NCBI GenBank assembly: GCA_013813675.1
Contig: JACCRH010000399.1
Location: 1 to 22,229, forward strand
Length of the DNA: 22,229 nucleotides
Direction: 5' to 3'
DNA from: Gemmatimonadales bacterium
Lineage (GTDB): Bacteria; Gemmatimonadota; Gemmatimonadetes; Gemmatimonadales; GWC2-71-9
The notes below the pieces were generated by a model, which saw only the letters and a program-made list of their open reading frames with translations, had not been told where the DNA came from and ran no database searches. Shown here in pieces: positions 1 to 8,062 of the stretch; within the stretch, counting starts at the first letter, position 1, and each line of letters starts with the position of its first letter. The translations under genes and the position numbers were made by a program.

Positions 1-187
1 CCGGGGAGAACTGGGAGAACCCGGTGAGCACCGCGGCGCCGGCCCAGGCTTCCTCGCTTAGCCGGCCGTTCACCTCGATCTCGAGCTCGAGGCGTGGCGG
101 CCTGACCTCCAGGTTTCCCGACCGTCCATGGTAGACGATCGGGGGATCGATCAGGACGGGCAGGGCAAACGCCAGGTGGCGCAGCAT
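1..187 (-). CDS. DUF5916/CBM9-like protein, N-terminal fragment
   Basis: Only the first 62 codons are present; the gene runs off the left edge. After a short N-terminal stretch the residues IVYHGRSGNLEVRPPRLE lead into EVNGRLSEEAWAGAAVLTGF and then SQFSP. The 'NG-x-L-x-E-x-x-W' pattern is the usual opening of a family 9 carbohydrate-binding (DOMON-like) domain, which in many environmental bacteria begins large DUF5916 outer-membrane-associated proteins. I chose the ATG at 187. A GTG eight codons upstream, at 211, is also open and cannot be excluded. No convincing signal peptide is seen with either start, which is odd for this family. The substrate is unknown. The family call rests on a short segment, so confidence is moderate. 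Confidence 0.55.
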   Translation of the reverse strand, partial: MLRHLAFALPVLIDPPIVYHGRSGNLEVRPPRLELEIEVNGRLSEEAWAGAAVLTGFSQFSP

Positions 188-288
188 CGGGGCTCGGGCG
201 TGCGGGTACACTGGCCTACGGGCGGGGTGGAGCGACAGTTTCGGGTTGCGGCCAGATCTCCGAAGAAATTCCCGGCTCGAGAGGGGTC

Positions 289-294
289 TATATT
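289..294 (+). promoter_or_regulatory. candidate -10 box (TATATT) for the HEAT-repeat gene
   Basis: TATATT lies in an otherwise GC-rich stretch, about 40 bases before the ATG at 335, with a GGAGGA ribosome-binding site at 325-330 between them. It fits the TAnnnT pattern of other candidates in this window. No clear -35 hexamer is seen, so this is a tentative call. Confidence 0.35.
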
Positions 295-334
295 CCGGGA
301 GAAGCCGGTCGGTAACAACACCCTGGAGGACATC

Positions 335-754
335 ATGCTCAACCGTGCCCTCGGCGCCCTGCTGCTGGCGCTCCTGATGGCTGCCGGCAGCGCCTCGGCG
401 CAGACGGCCGCCGCTGACGCCAAGGAACCCGTAGCGCGAGGGCGTCCGTTGAGCGAGTGGATCGCCGACCTCAAGGCCGCGGCCCCCGTGATCCGAAATG
501 CCGCCGCGTACGAGATCGCCGGCATGGGGCCCGCCGCCGCCCCCGCGGTGCCGGCGCTCATCGAGGCGCTGGACGACCCGATGGCTGTGGTGCGGTTTCC
601 GGTGACCGTGGCGCTGGGCGAGATTGGCGCCGGGGCCGCGGCCGCCGTCCCCCGCCTCAAGCAGATGATGGAAGAGGATCTGAACGACGAGATTGCCGCC
701 GCCGCCAGACGGGCCATCCGGCACATCCAGCCGTCGGCGCTGGCCGGGCAGTAG
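335..754 (+). CDS. secreted HEAT-repeat protein
   Basis: A 139-residue protein. Residues 1-26 form a clear signal peptide (hydrophobic ALGALLLALLMAAG, then an ASA-type cleavage site before QTAA). The mature part carries about three short helical repeats: 'IRNAAAYEIAGMGPAAAPAV', 'VRFPVTVALGEIGAGAAAAV' and a last 'EIAAAARRAIRHI'. The spacing and the Ala/Val/Gly pattern are typical of HEAT or PBS-lyase-type HEAT repeats, which act as protein-interaction scaffolds. A longer frame opens at 128, but the ATG at 335 has a strong GGAGGA site at 325-330 and starts exactly at the signal peptide, so I chose it. It probably acts in the periplasm; the partner is unknown. The gene is convergent with the next one, with only seven bases between the two stops. 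Confidence 0.8.
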   Translation: MLNRALGALLLALLMAAGSASAQTAAADAKEPVARGRPLSEWIADLKAAAPVIRNAAAYEIAGMGPAAAPAVPALIEALDDPMAVVRFPVTVALGEIGAGAAAAVPRLKQMMEEDLNDEIAAAARRAIRHIQPSALAGQ

Positions 755-761
755 CCGAGCA

Positions 762-1883
762 CTACCCTTTCAGCGCGTGGTCCAGGTCCTCGATCAGGTC
801 GTCGGCGTGCTCCAGGCCCACCGATAGCCGGAGCAGTCCGGCCGGAGCCCGACTGGCGGGCCCCTCCACTGAAGCGCGGTGCTCGATCAGGCTCTCCGGT
901 CCACCGAGGCTGGTGGCGCGGGTGAAGAGTTGGGCCCGAGCCACGACCGCCAGTGCGGCCGGCGCCCCGCCCCGGATCTGCACCGCCACCATTCCGCCGT
1001 ACCGTGCCATCTGCCGCTTCGCCATCTCGTGGCCCGGGTCATCCGACAACCCCGGATAGTGCACGACCTCGACCGTGCGGTGCGTCGCCAGGAACGCCGC
1101 CACGCGCTCGGCGTTGTCACAGTGGGTCCGCATCCTGGGGGCGAGCGTACGGATGCCGCGGTGAACCATCCAGCAATCGAAGGGCGACGGCACCCCGCCG
1201 CCCACCGTCTGGATCAGTCGAAGCCGCGCCGCCAGCTCACCATCCTCCCGAAGGACCAACGCGCCGCCGGTCACGTCGCCGTGTCCCGCGAGATACTTGG
1301 TCGTGGCGTGCATCACGATGTCGACTCGGAGATCGAGCGGACGCTGGAGCAGCGGCGTGGCCCAGGTGTTGTCGCACACAGTGAGGGCGCCTGCCGAGGC
1401 GGCGATCCGCGCCGCGGCGGCGATGTCGGTGACCGCGAGCGTGGGGTTGGAGGGCGTCTCCAACCAGATGAGCCGGGTGCGCGGCGTGACGGCGGCCTCG
1501 ATGTCCCCCGGATTGGTCATGTCCACGAAGCTGCTCGAGAGCCCCCACTGCTCGAACACCTCCCGCAACACCTTCGCCGTGCCGTAGTAGGCGTCGTTCG
1601 GCGCGATCACGTGGTCGCCAGGCGAGAGCGACTGGAAGACGGCGGTGGTGGCCGCCATCCCCGACGCGAAGGCGAGCGCGACCTCGCCACCTTCCAGCGG
1701 AGCGAGCGCCGCCTCCAGCGCCCTTCGGGTGGGATTCTCGCTCCGGGAGTAGAGGAATCCGTGCGGCAGGTTTCCGTCGGCGTCGCGGGCGAAGTTGGTG
1801 GAGAGATGGATGGGCAGGCTCACCGCTCCGGTGGCCGGATCGGGCGCGTGACCGGCGTGGACGAGGAGCGTCTCGATCCGCAT
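762..1883 (-). CDS. cystathionine gamma-synthase / Cys-Met metabolism PLP enzyme
   Basis: A 373-residue fold-type I PLP enzyme of the Cys/Met metabolism family, near the usual 380-residue size. Visible motifs are YSRSENPTRRALE (residues 45-57), the ASGMAA loop at 73-78, Y100 in the PLP-stacking position, D171 for the pyridine nitrogen and the Schiff-base lysine K196 in TTKYLAGHGDVTGG. Family members catalyse gamma-replacement or elimination on homoserine esters or cystathionine; sequence alone does not separate synthase (MetB) from gamma-lyase. The family usually has GHSD after the lysine, but here it is GHGD. A frame from a TTG at 1913 is open, but the ATG at 1883 is preceded by GAGG six bases upstream and starts at the conserved RIETLLVHAG. 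It lies 61 bases downstream of the decarboxylase on the same strand, so co-transcription is likely. Confidence 0.88.
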   Translation of the reverse strand: MRIETLLVHAGHAPDPATGAVSLPIHLSTNFARDADGNLPHGFLYSRSENPTRRALEAALAPLEGGEVALAFASGMAATTAVFQSLSPGDHVIAPNDAYYGTAKVLREVFEQWGLSSSFVDMTNPGDIEAAVTPRTRLIWLETPSNPTLAVTDIAAAARIAASAGALTVCDNTWATPLLQRPLDLRVDIVMHATTKYLAGHGDVTGGALVLREDGELAARLRLIQTVGGGVPSPFDCWMVHRGIRTLAPRMRTHCDNAERVAAFLATHRTVEVVHYPGLSDDPGHEMAKRQMARYGGMVAVQIRGGAPAALAVVARAQLFTRATSLGGPESLIEHRASVEGPASRAPAGLLRLSVGLEHADDLIEDLDHALKG

Positions 1884-1944
1884 CTGTGACCTCGGGGAAG
1901 GCTGGTCCTGCAAGGTACCGGCTATGGAAGCCCCCCACTCCGAC

Positions 1945-3402
1945 TCAGTCCGCCGTCAGCTCCGCCCCCGCTCCGAGCACCGCGTCCACGAACAGATCGA
2001 AATCCTCGCGCCGGCTTCGGTGATTGGTGATCGCCACCCGGAGCGCGAAGTGGCCGCCCAGCACCGTGCTGGAAGGCACCGCGATCCCCCGCTCCTGTAC
2101 CCGGATCAAAATTTCCTGGTTCACCGCGTCGAGCGCCGCGCCGTCCAGGCCCGGCGCCACGAATCGGAAGCAGACGACATTGAGCGGCACCGGCGCCAGC
2201 AGCTCCAGCCTGGGCTCCCGCGCGATACGATCGCGAAGGTGCCTTGCCTGGGCCACGTTCTGCTCCACCATCCGCCCCCAGGCGTCCGCGCCGTGGGACT
2301 TGAGCGACATCCATACCTTGAGCGCCCGGAACCCGCGCGAGAGCTGGAGGCCGAGCTCGGCGAAGGGAAACCCACCGGCGACGACCCCCCGTGGAGTCGA
2401 GTCGAGATAGCTGGATGCGGTCGCGAAGGTGGCGCGGTGAGCCTCGGCGTGTCGCGTCAAGACGAGGGCGACCTCGAACGGCAGATAGCCCCACTTGTGG
2501 AGGTCCACGGCCATCGAGTCGGCCTGGTCCAGTCCGGCGACGATGGACTGGAGTGAGGGCGCCAACGCCGCAAAGGCACCAAAGGCCCCGTCCACGTGGA
2601 ACCAGAGCTTCTCCTCCCGGCAGATCGCGGCGACGGCGCGGAGATCGTCGGTGGCCCCGGTGTTGACCGTTCCAGCGTTGCCGATGACGCAGAACGGCCG
2701 GTACCCGGCGGCGCGGTCGGCCGCGATTGCGCTTCGGAGCGCCGCGACGTCGATCTCGTACGCGGCGCTCACTGGAATCCGCCGAAAAGCGCTGTCGCCC
2801 AGCCCCAGCAGCTCGCCCGCCTTCCGGGCCCAGCTGTGAGTCTCACTCGAGCCGTAATAGACCAGGCGCGGCGTGCCGGGGCGCTGCAGGCCTTCGGCGC
2901 GGACGTCGAACCCGGCGCGGTCGTTCCGCGCTACCGCGAGGGCGACCAGGTTGGCGACGCTGCCGCCGCTCACCAGCAGGCCGCTCGCGCTCGCAGGAAA
3001 GCCGAGCAGCTCGGCCATCCAGCGGATCACCTGGTGCTCCACCAAGGCCGGCGACTGGTCGAACCCGGCGAGATGGGGATTCATGCCCGAAGCGAGCATG
3101 TCGGCGAGCATCGCGAGCGGCGTCCCGGTGCCCATGACCCAACCCCAGAACCGCGGGTGGATGTTGCCGTTGGGATAGGGAAGGATGTGGTCGCGGAACT
3201 GCTGGTAGACCAGCGCTGGGTCGCTCGGGCCGCGCGGGGTCGGCTCGTCCAGCGCCGCCCGGGCCTCGGCCGGCACCGGGCGCCATACCGGCCGCTCCCG
3301 CACCTGCTCGAGGTACTCCATCATGTCGTCCACCATGCGGTGACCCAGCGCCCGCAACTCGCTCCAGTCTGCGGGATCGAGAGTTTCTTCGGGTCTGCTC
3401 AC
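1945..3402 (-). CDS. group II PLP-dependent amino-acid decarboxylase
   Basis: A 485-residue protein matching the aromatic-L-amino-acid/tyrosine/glutamate decarboxylase family (group II, fold type I). Motifs: HPRFWGW near 82-88, a 'SGGSVANLVAL' PLP-phosphate loop around 145-155, H189 in SSETHSWARKA (the usual imidazole stacking on PLP), D271 in FHVDGAFG and the Schiff-base lysine K303 in VDLHKWGYLPFE. It should decarboxylate an amino acid in the cytoplasm; the substrate (aromatic, or another such as valine) cannot be told from sequence. The start is a GTG at 3402. It lacks a good ribosome-binding site, and MVDDMMEYLE at residue 23 is a possible alternative start. Its upstream side abuts the dispersed repeat at 3435-3524. 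Confidence 0.88.
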   Translation of the reverse strand: MSRPEETLDPADWSELRALGHRMVDDMMEYLEQVRERPVWRPVPAEARAALDEPTPRGPSDPALVYQQFRDHILPYPNGNIHPRFWGWVMGTGTPLAMLADMLASGMNPHLAGFDQSPALVEHQVIRWMAELLGFPASASGLLVSGGSVANLVALAVARNDRAGFDVRAEGLQRPGTPRLVYYGSSETHSWARKAGELLGLGDSAFRRIPVSAAYEIDVAALRSAIAADRAAGYRPFCVIGNAGTVNTGATDDLRAVAAICREEKLWFHVDGAFGAFAALAPSLQSIVAGLDQADSMAVDLHKWGYLPFEVALVLTRHAEAHRATFATASSYLDSTPRGVVAGGFPFAELGLQLSRGFRALKVWMSLKSHGADAWGRMVEQNVAQARHLRDRIAREPRLELLAPVPLNVVCFRFVAPGLDGAALDAVNQEILIRVQERGIAVPSSTVLGGHFALRVAITNHRSRREDFDLFVDAVLGAGAELTAD

Positions 3403-3434
3403 GCTGCGGCCTTATGGCTGGCGTCGGGAAGATG

Positions 3435-3524
3435 GGCTCCTTCGCTTCGCTCAGGATGACACAAACTGTGGTAGCGGAGGCCCACCAGACACACGTATGT
3501 CACCCTGAGCGTAGCGAAGGGGCC
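3435..3524. repeat. dispersed repeat pair A/B forming an inverted repeat
   Basis: Two 28-base arms, 3435-3462 and 3497-3524, are inverted copies that match at about 24 of 28 positions, separated by a 34-base loop. The core on the plus strand is CTTCGCTTCGCTCAGGATGA. The pair fills the space between the decarboxylase start and the response-regulator stop. The right arm contains the response-regulator stop codon (3500-3502). It could act as a bidirectional terminator or a REP-like element. Related copies lie at 5875-5940, 16833-16858 and 20049-20075. Confidence 0.85.
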
Positions 3525-4246
3525 GTGGCCTGGTCGTTCGCCGCCGGCTCAGGGTTCATCGCCAACCGGTATCCGGCCTTCCGCACGGTCAGGATATGCC
3601 GCGGTTCGCCGGGATCGGCTTCCAGCTTACGGCGCAGCTCGCCGATGTGGGTGTCCAGCGTCCGGCTGAGCACGCTCTCGTGGTAGCCCCAGACCTCGCG
3701 CAGCAGTTCGGCGCGGCCGACCACGCGGCCTTCGCGCCGGAGCAGTGCCAGCAGCAGATCATACTCCTTCGGGCGGAGCGGAACGTCCCGTCCCGCCCGG
3801 GTCACGACCCTGGTGGCGGAATTTACTCCGACCTCGCCGAAGCGGAAACCGGGCTCCGGCTCCGGCGGCTCCCCGGCCGCTGCGCGCGCACGCCGGAGCA
3901 GCGCCGCGACCCGGGCCAGCAGCTCCCGCAACGCGAACGGTTTGGTGACGTAGTCGTCGGCGCCGCCGCGGAGTCCCCGCACCTTGTCGGCCTCATCGCC
4001 CCGGGCGGTGAGCACCAGCACCGGCACGGTCAGGCCCTCGCCGCGGAGCACCTCCAAGACCCGGAAGCCGTCCAGTCCAGGGAGCATCAGGTCCAGCACG
4101 ATGAGATCGTAGGCTCCAGTGCGCGCGCGAATCAGGCCCGCGGAACCGTCGCGGGCAATCTCCGCCTGGTGCCCCTCGAACTCGAGGTTGCCACACAAGC
4201 CGAGCGCGAGATTCGGGTTGTCCTCGACCACGAGCACTCGAGCCAT
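3500..4246 (-). CDS. OmpR-family response regulator
   Basis: A 248-residue regulator. The receiver domain (about 1-118) has the acidic pair E8/D9, phospho-acceptor D52 in LIVLDLMLPGLDG, T80 in VLVLTAR and K102 in DDYVTKPF. The C-terminal winged helix (about 135-235) shows RPKEYDLLLALL, a recognition-helix region SRTLDTHIGELRRKLE and a closing hairpin RKAGYRL, all typical of OmpR/PhoB DNA-binding domains. The ATG at 4246 shares one base with the kinase TGA (TGATG), so translation is coupled. The last residues, ATAPSLRSG, and the stop codon are encoded by a copy of the dispersed repeat rather than by family-like sequence. The target genes are unknown. The neighbouring permease or the decarboxylase are possible, but nothing in the sequence shows it. 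Confidence 0.93.
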   Translation of the reverse strand: MARVLVVEDNPNLALGLCGNLEFEGHQAEIARDGSAGLIRARTGAYDLIVLDLMLPGLDGFRVLEVLRGEGLTVPVLVLTARGDEADKVRGLRGGADDYVTKPFALRELLARVAALLRRARAAAGEPPEPEPGFRFGEVGVNSATRVVTRAGRDVPLRPKEYDLLLALLRREGRVVGRAELLREVWGYHESVLSRTLDTHIGELRRKLEADPGEPRHILTVRKAGYRLAMNPEPAANDQATAPSLRSG

Positions 4247-5850
4247 CAGGCAGCCTCCGCCGACGGAATCCGACGGCCCCGTGGCAGCTCGACCACAAAC
4301 CGCGCCCCGCCTCCCGGTGCCGCCTCGACCCAGCATGCGCCACGATGCGCCGTCACCAGCTCGCGCACTACGGCGAGTCCGATCCCGCTGCCGGGCACGG
4401 CCGCCGGCCGGTGGAGGCGGACGAACGGCTCCCACACCTTCGCGCGGTCCTCGGGCGCAATCCCAGGTCCCATGTCGTCCACCTCCACGCGAGCCCGGTC
4501 GGCCACCAGAGCCGCGCGGAGCCCGATGGCCCCGTCCACCGAGCCGTACTTGACCGCGTTGTCGAGCAGGTTGATCACGATCTGGCGAAGCGAGTCGGCG
4601 TGAATCGCCGCGACCAGCCTCTCGTCGAGCTCGAGGTCGATCCGGGCGCACCCCGCGGTGAGCGGCGCGAAGCGGTGCACGGTTTCCCGGAGCAGCGGCG
4701 CGAGCGTCCGCTCCTCGAGCTGCACCCGCAGCATGCGGCGCTCGGCGCGGGAGTAGTGAAGCACGTTCTCAACCAGGTGGGCCAGCCGCCGGGCTTCCTG
4801 CACGATGATCTCCAGCGCCTGCCGCCGCTCTCCCTCTCCACCCGCCCGGCCCAGCTCCAAGGTCTCGGCGAAGAGCAGGATCTGGGTGAGCGGCGTGCGC
4901 AGCTCGTGGGAAACGCTGGAGGTGAAGTCCGCCCGAAGCCGCGCCAGCTCCTGCTCCCGGCGCAGCTGCCGGAGGGCCACCGCCGCGAGCCCGGCGGTGA
5001 CGGCAAGCAGCCCGAAAAGCACCGGGAGGCGGGACGTGGGACGCGCCACCACCAGCCGTCCGGCGACCGCCGCGGGCAGCGCCGCGCGGAAGACCGGGGA
5101 TCCGGGGCCCGCGGTGGCGGTGTCGCCCGCATACGCGGTCTCGGCCGCCGGCCCGAAGCGGAACAGCGGCTCGCCGTCAGGCGCACGCACGTCGAGCGCC
5201 GCCAACTCCGCGTTGGAGAGCCCGCCGGAGACCGAGCTGGGCAATAGCGGGTGCTCCTCCAGCACCCGGGCGATCACCGGACGCAGCGCCGAGCTGCAGG
5301 TGACCAGGCCGTAGGCCGCGAGCGGAGCGTCGTGGCCGGCGAAGCCGCTGTACCGGAGACTCTTGACGCCATACACCGCGATCCGTCCGGCCGTAGATCC
5401 ATGGCCCCAGGCGATCGCCGCGCGCCCGCCGGCGGTGCCCACCGCGGCACGGAGCCACGCCGCGGTCTCCGCCTCGGGAACGGCGCCGGCGGTCGAGAGG
5501 GTGCCGGTCCGGAAGTCGAGCGCGAAGTACGTGCGGCCGGTCTCCGGCCCGCCGCAGCCGAGGATCCCTTCAGCCGCGGCCACGATCGCTGAGGCCGGCG
5601 GCAATGAGTCGTAGGGCGACGCCGCGGGGCTTCCGACGACAGGGTTGAGCGCCGGGCCGACGATCCCCTCCAGCGCCTCCGCGCTCGCGGTGGCGAGTTC
5701 CCGAGCCGCCACCGTCGCGTAGTCCCGGAGCGCGCGCTCCGCGGTGACGCGATGGGAGCGGGTGGCCCGTTGCGCCTCGTACGCCAGAAGGCTCGCGAGG
5801 GCGACGGTGAGCGACAGGAGCAGTAGGAGTGAACGGGAAGCACGGTTCAT
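4246..5850 (-). CDS. membrane sensor histidine kinase
   Basis: A 534-residue kinase. TM1 spans about 7-25 (SLLLLLSLTVALASLLAY). It is followed by an extracytoplasmic sensor region of roughly 240 residues with no family I recognise, TM2 at about 275-294 (LPVLFGLLAVTAGLAAVAL), then a HisKA domain with H315 in SSVSHELRTPL and a HATPase_c domain with the N box INLLDNAVKYG, the G1 box DDMGPGIAPED and the G2 box GSGIGLAVV. It should autophosphorylate H315 and pass the phosphate to D52 of the regulator translated directly after it. No HAMP domain is evident; the segment between TM2 and HisKA is very short. The ATG at 5850 has only a weak ribosome-binding site. The upstream side is the repeat hairpin at 5875-5940. 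The signal sensed is unknown. Confidence 0.92.
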   Translation of the reverse strand: MNRASRSLLLLLSLTVALASLLAYEAQRATRSHRVTAERALRDYATVAARELATASAEALEGIVGPALNPVVGSPAASPYDSLPPASAIVAAAEGILGCGGPETGRTYFALDFRTGTLSTAGAVPEAETAAWLRAAVGTAGGRAAIAWGHGSTAGRIAVYGVKSLRYSGFAGHDAPLAAYGLVTCSSALRPVIARVLEEHPLLPSSVSGGLSNAELAALDVRAPDGEPLFRFGPAAETAYAGDTATAGPGSPVFRAALPAAVAGRLVVARPTSRLPVLFGLLAVTAGLAAVALRQLRREQELARLRADFTSSVSHELRTPLTQILLFAETLELGRAGGEGERRQALEIIVQEARRLAHLVENVLHYSRAERRMLRVQLEERTLAPLLRETVHRFAPLTAGCARIDLELDERLVAAIHADSLRQIVINLLDNAVKYGSVDGAIGLRAALVADRARVEVDDMGPGIAPEDRAKVWEPFVRLHRPAAVPGSGIGLAVVRELVTAHRGACWVEAAPGGGARFVVELPRGRRIPSAEAA

Positions 5851-5874
5851 CAGAGCGCTCGTGGTAGGGAGCCC

Positions 5875-5940
5875 GTCACGCTGAGCGAAGCGCCGGAAAC
5901 ACGCCCCCGGCTACGGCCCCTTCGCTCCGCTCAGGATGAC
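5875..5940. repeat. dispersed repeat pair C/D forming an inverted repeat
   Basis: The left arm at 5875-5892 (GTCACGCTGAGCGAAGCG) is the inverted partner of the right arm at 5917-5940 (CTTCGCTCCGCTCAGGATGA plus flanks), with a 24-base loop. The arms point outward, opposite to the arrangement at 3435-3524. The element lies between the histidine kinase start and the permease, and the permease stop codon (5931-5933) is inside the right arm. It may terminate permease transcription. Confidence 0.8.
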
Positions 5941-7370
5941 ACACCAGCACTGGCAACTGCGCGACCAGCTGCCGCCATATCGGCCCGCTTCTCCCCTGCC
6001 CGGCGGCGGCTGTACATGAAGTAGATCGCGAGACCGAGCGCCAGCCACACAAGCAGCCGTTTCCAGGTGGCCCACGGCAGGGCGGCCATCTGGACCACAC
6101 AGACCAGCGCCCCGAGCAACGGCACGTACGGCACGCCAGGCACCCGGAACGGCCGGGGCACGTCGGGCTGCGTGCGACGCAGGATGATGACCCCGATGCA
6201 GACCAGGGTAAAGGCGAGGAGCGACCCGATGCTCACCAGCTGGCTGAGGGTTCGCAAGGGAAGGGTCCCGGCGGCCACCGCCACGACCCCGCCGGTGAGC
6301 ATCGTGCTCAGGTGCGGGGTGCGAAACCGCGGATGCACCCTGCCGAAGAGCTCAGGCAGCAGTCCGTCTCGGCTCATCGAATAGAAGATGCGGCTCTGTC
6401 CCAGGAGCTGCACCAGGATGGTGCTGAACAGCCCGAACAGCGCGCTGATCTTCACCACCGGGCTGAACCAGGTGAGGCCGGTCGCGTCGATGCCGATGGC
6501 GAGCGGATCGGGGACATTGAGCTGCCGGTACGGCACGATGCCGAGCAGCACCACCGCCACCGCGATGTAGATGACGGTGCAGATCGCGAGCGAGGCCAGC
6601 ATCCCGATCGGCATGTCGCGCTGCGGATTGCGGGCCTCTTGAGCCGCGGTCGAGACCGCGTCGAACCCGATGTAGGCGAAGAACATGATCGCCGCGCCGC
6701 GCATGATGCCGCTCCAGCCGAACTCGCCGAAGGTGCCGGTGTTGGGTGGAATGAACGGCGTCAGGTTCTCCCGCTGCACGTAGGCCGCGCCCAGCGCGAT
6801 GAAGAGGAGCAGTACGGCCACCTTGATGATCACCATCACCGTGTTGGCGCGGGCCGACTGACTGATCCCGATGACGAGGAGCGCCGTGACCAGCAGCACG
6901 ATGACCGTGGCCGGGAGGTTGAAGCCGCCGGGCACCATCTCTCCCGCGGGGCCGACCGCGGCCGACCCCGAGGCCGCCGTGAGCGCGGGTGGCAGTTGCA
7001 CGCCCAGGTCGCGCAGGAAGCTCACCAGGTAGCCGGACCAGCCGACCGCCACCGTGGAGGCGCTGAGCGCGTACTCCAGCATCAGGTCCCAGCCGATGAT
7101 CCAGGCGACGAACTGGCCGGCGGAGGCATGCGCATAAGTGTACGCGCTGCCCGCGATCGGAATCATCGCCGCCAGCTCGGCATAGCACAGCCCGGCGAGC
7201 GCGCAGGCGACCGCGGCGATGATCATGGAGATCACCAGCGCCGGCCCCGCGTGTTGCGAGGCGGCGGTGCCGGTGAGCACGAAGATCCCGGTGCCGATCA
7301 CGGATCCGATACCGAGGGTGGTGAGGGCGAGGGGGCCGAGGACCGGCCGGAGAGTGGGTTCCTGGCTCAT
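5931..7370 (-). CDS. APC-family amino-acid permease
   Basis: A 479-residue integral membrane protein with about 12 hydrophobic helices. The family signature is clear: the glycine-rich TM1 GIGSVIGTGIFVLTG (about 20-34), the PALVISMIIAAVACALAG stretch, ELAAMIPIAGSAYTY near TM3, and a TM6-region FFAYIGFDAVSTAAQEARNP. This places it in the APC superfamily near the cationic amino-acid transporter/YfnA branch. It should import amino acids by cation or proton symport, or exchange them; the substrate is unknown. The ATG at 7370 has no Shine-Dalgarno sequence but sits six bases after TATCTA, suggesting a leaderless transcript. The C-terminal GVSS and stop come from the dispersed repeat. It lies next to the two-component system on the same strand, but a repeat hairpin separates them. 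Confidence 0.92.
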   Translation of the reverse strand: MSQEPTLRPVLGPLALTTLGIGSVIGTGIFVLTGTAASQHAGPALVISMIIAAVACALAGLCYAELAAMIPIAGSAYTYAHASAGQFVAWIIGWDLMLEYALSASTVAVGWSGYLVSFLRDLGVQLPPALTAASGSAAVGPAGEMVPGGFNLPATVIVLLVTALLVIGISQSARANTVMVIIKVAVLLLFIALGAAYVQRENLTPFIPPNTGTFGEFGWSGIMRGAAIMFFAYIGFDAVSTAAQEARNPQRDMPIGMLASLAICTVIYIAVAVVLLGIVPYRQLNVPDPLAIGIDATGLTWFSPVVKISALFGLFSTILVQLLGQSRIFYSMSRDGLLPELFGRVHPRFRTPHLSTMLTGGVVAVAAGTLPLRTLSQLVSIGSLLAFTLVCIGVIILRRTQPDVPRPFRVPGVPYVPLLGALVCVVQMAALPWATWKRLLVWLALGLAIYFMYSRRRAGEKRADMAAAGRAVASAGVSS

Positions 7371-7376
7371 GGGCCA

Positions 7377-7382
7377 TAGATA
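7377..7382 (-). promoter_or_regulatory. candidate -10 box (TATCTA), leaderless permease start
   Basis: On the minus strand TATCTA is followed by six bases and then the permease ATG (7370). That would place the transcription start on or beside the A of the start codon. There is no ribosome-binding site upstream. No -35 hexamer is obvious. Confidence 0.4.
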
Positions 7383-7428
7383 TCACCCGCCCTCGTCCGC
7401 CAGCCATACGCGGAATGACAGAGTCCGG

Positions 7429-8046
7429 TCAGGAGGCTCGCGGCGGCTCGTCGGCGGCCACCACGTGGGGGGCGGCCTCCTGCAGCAGATGCTCCCTGAG
7501 CACGTCCATGCCCACGCTCCTACGCGCTCGGACCCGGTAGGTGAGGAGCGGCGGGCCGGACGCGCCGGCCACCACCTGCTCCAATGTCCAGCGCTTGGCG
7601 TCGCGGGCGAGGATCGCCTCGATCGCCGGGCGGGCATCCTCCACCCGGTCCACGTAGACGCGGAGCAATGTGGTGCGGTCGTCCCCCGCGCCGTTGGCGG
7701 CCGGCGCCACCTTGGGCTGTCCGGTGTGCGGGTCCGGCAGCTCCGCGAGATCGGCGCCGGAGGGCAGGCAGAGCCGGGCGAAGGTCCGCTCGAACTCGGC
7801 GCTGAAGTCGAACTTCCAGAGGGCGAGCTCCACGATTACGAAGACCACCGAGAGCGCCGCCGCCACCGAAATGGCATGGATACCGGTGGCGAAGCCGATA
7901 CCGATCGAGCCGAAGATGTAGACCGCGTCGCCCGATTCCTTCAGGTTGTTGCGGAAGCGGACGGCGGCCACGATGCCGGCGAGACTGAAGGCGAGGGCGA
8001 GGCTGTCCCGCACCACGACGAGAATTGCCGAGACCACGATGGGCAG
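7429..8046 (-). pseudogene. DUF4956-like membrane protein, C-terminal half only
   Basis: The frame reads LPIVVSAILVVVRDSLALAF, then SLAGIVAAVRFRNNLKESGD and AVYIFGSIGIGFATGIHAIS, followed by a further membrane segment ending in LALWKFDF and a soluble tail of about 100 residues. The 'SLAGIVAAVRFRNNL..DAVY' pattern is the core of DUF4956-type membrane proteins as I remember them. Those proteins normally have several N-terminal helices before this point. Here they are missing: upstream of 8046 the DNA encodes, in another frame, the start of a DsbA-like protein. The open frame reaches a TTG at 8136, but its first 30 residues (MAGTCGSCSAIFLC...) are only an out-of-frame reading of that DsbA segment. 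It is either a decayed deletion product or an assembly join. Function, if any, is unknown. Confidence 0.7.
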
Positions 8047-8062
8047 CCGGCCTCCACCGCCT

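Noticed and set aside
879..1889. Long plus-strand frame opposite the cystathionine gamma-synthase gene
   Set aside because: Its translation is Arg/Gly/Asp/His-rich with no domain pattern, while the minus strand encodes an enzyme with all catalytic motifs. It is a GC-driven shadow frame.
3403..3414. Possible leaderless start for the decarboxylase
   Set aside because: The hexamer at the right distance is TAAGGC, which lacks the final T of TAnnnT; not counted with the four clear cases.
6312..7379. 355-codon plus-strand frame opposite the permease
   Set aside because: It is rich in His, Arg, Asp and Glu and has no ribosome-binding site; the permease on the other strand is unmistakable.
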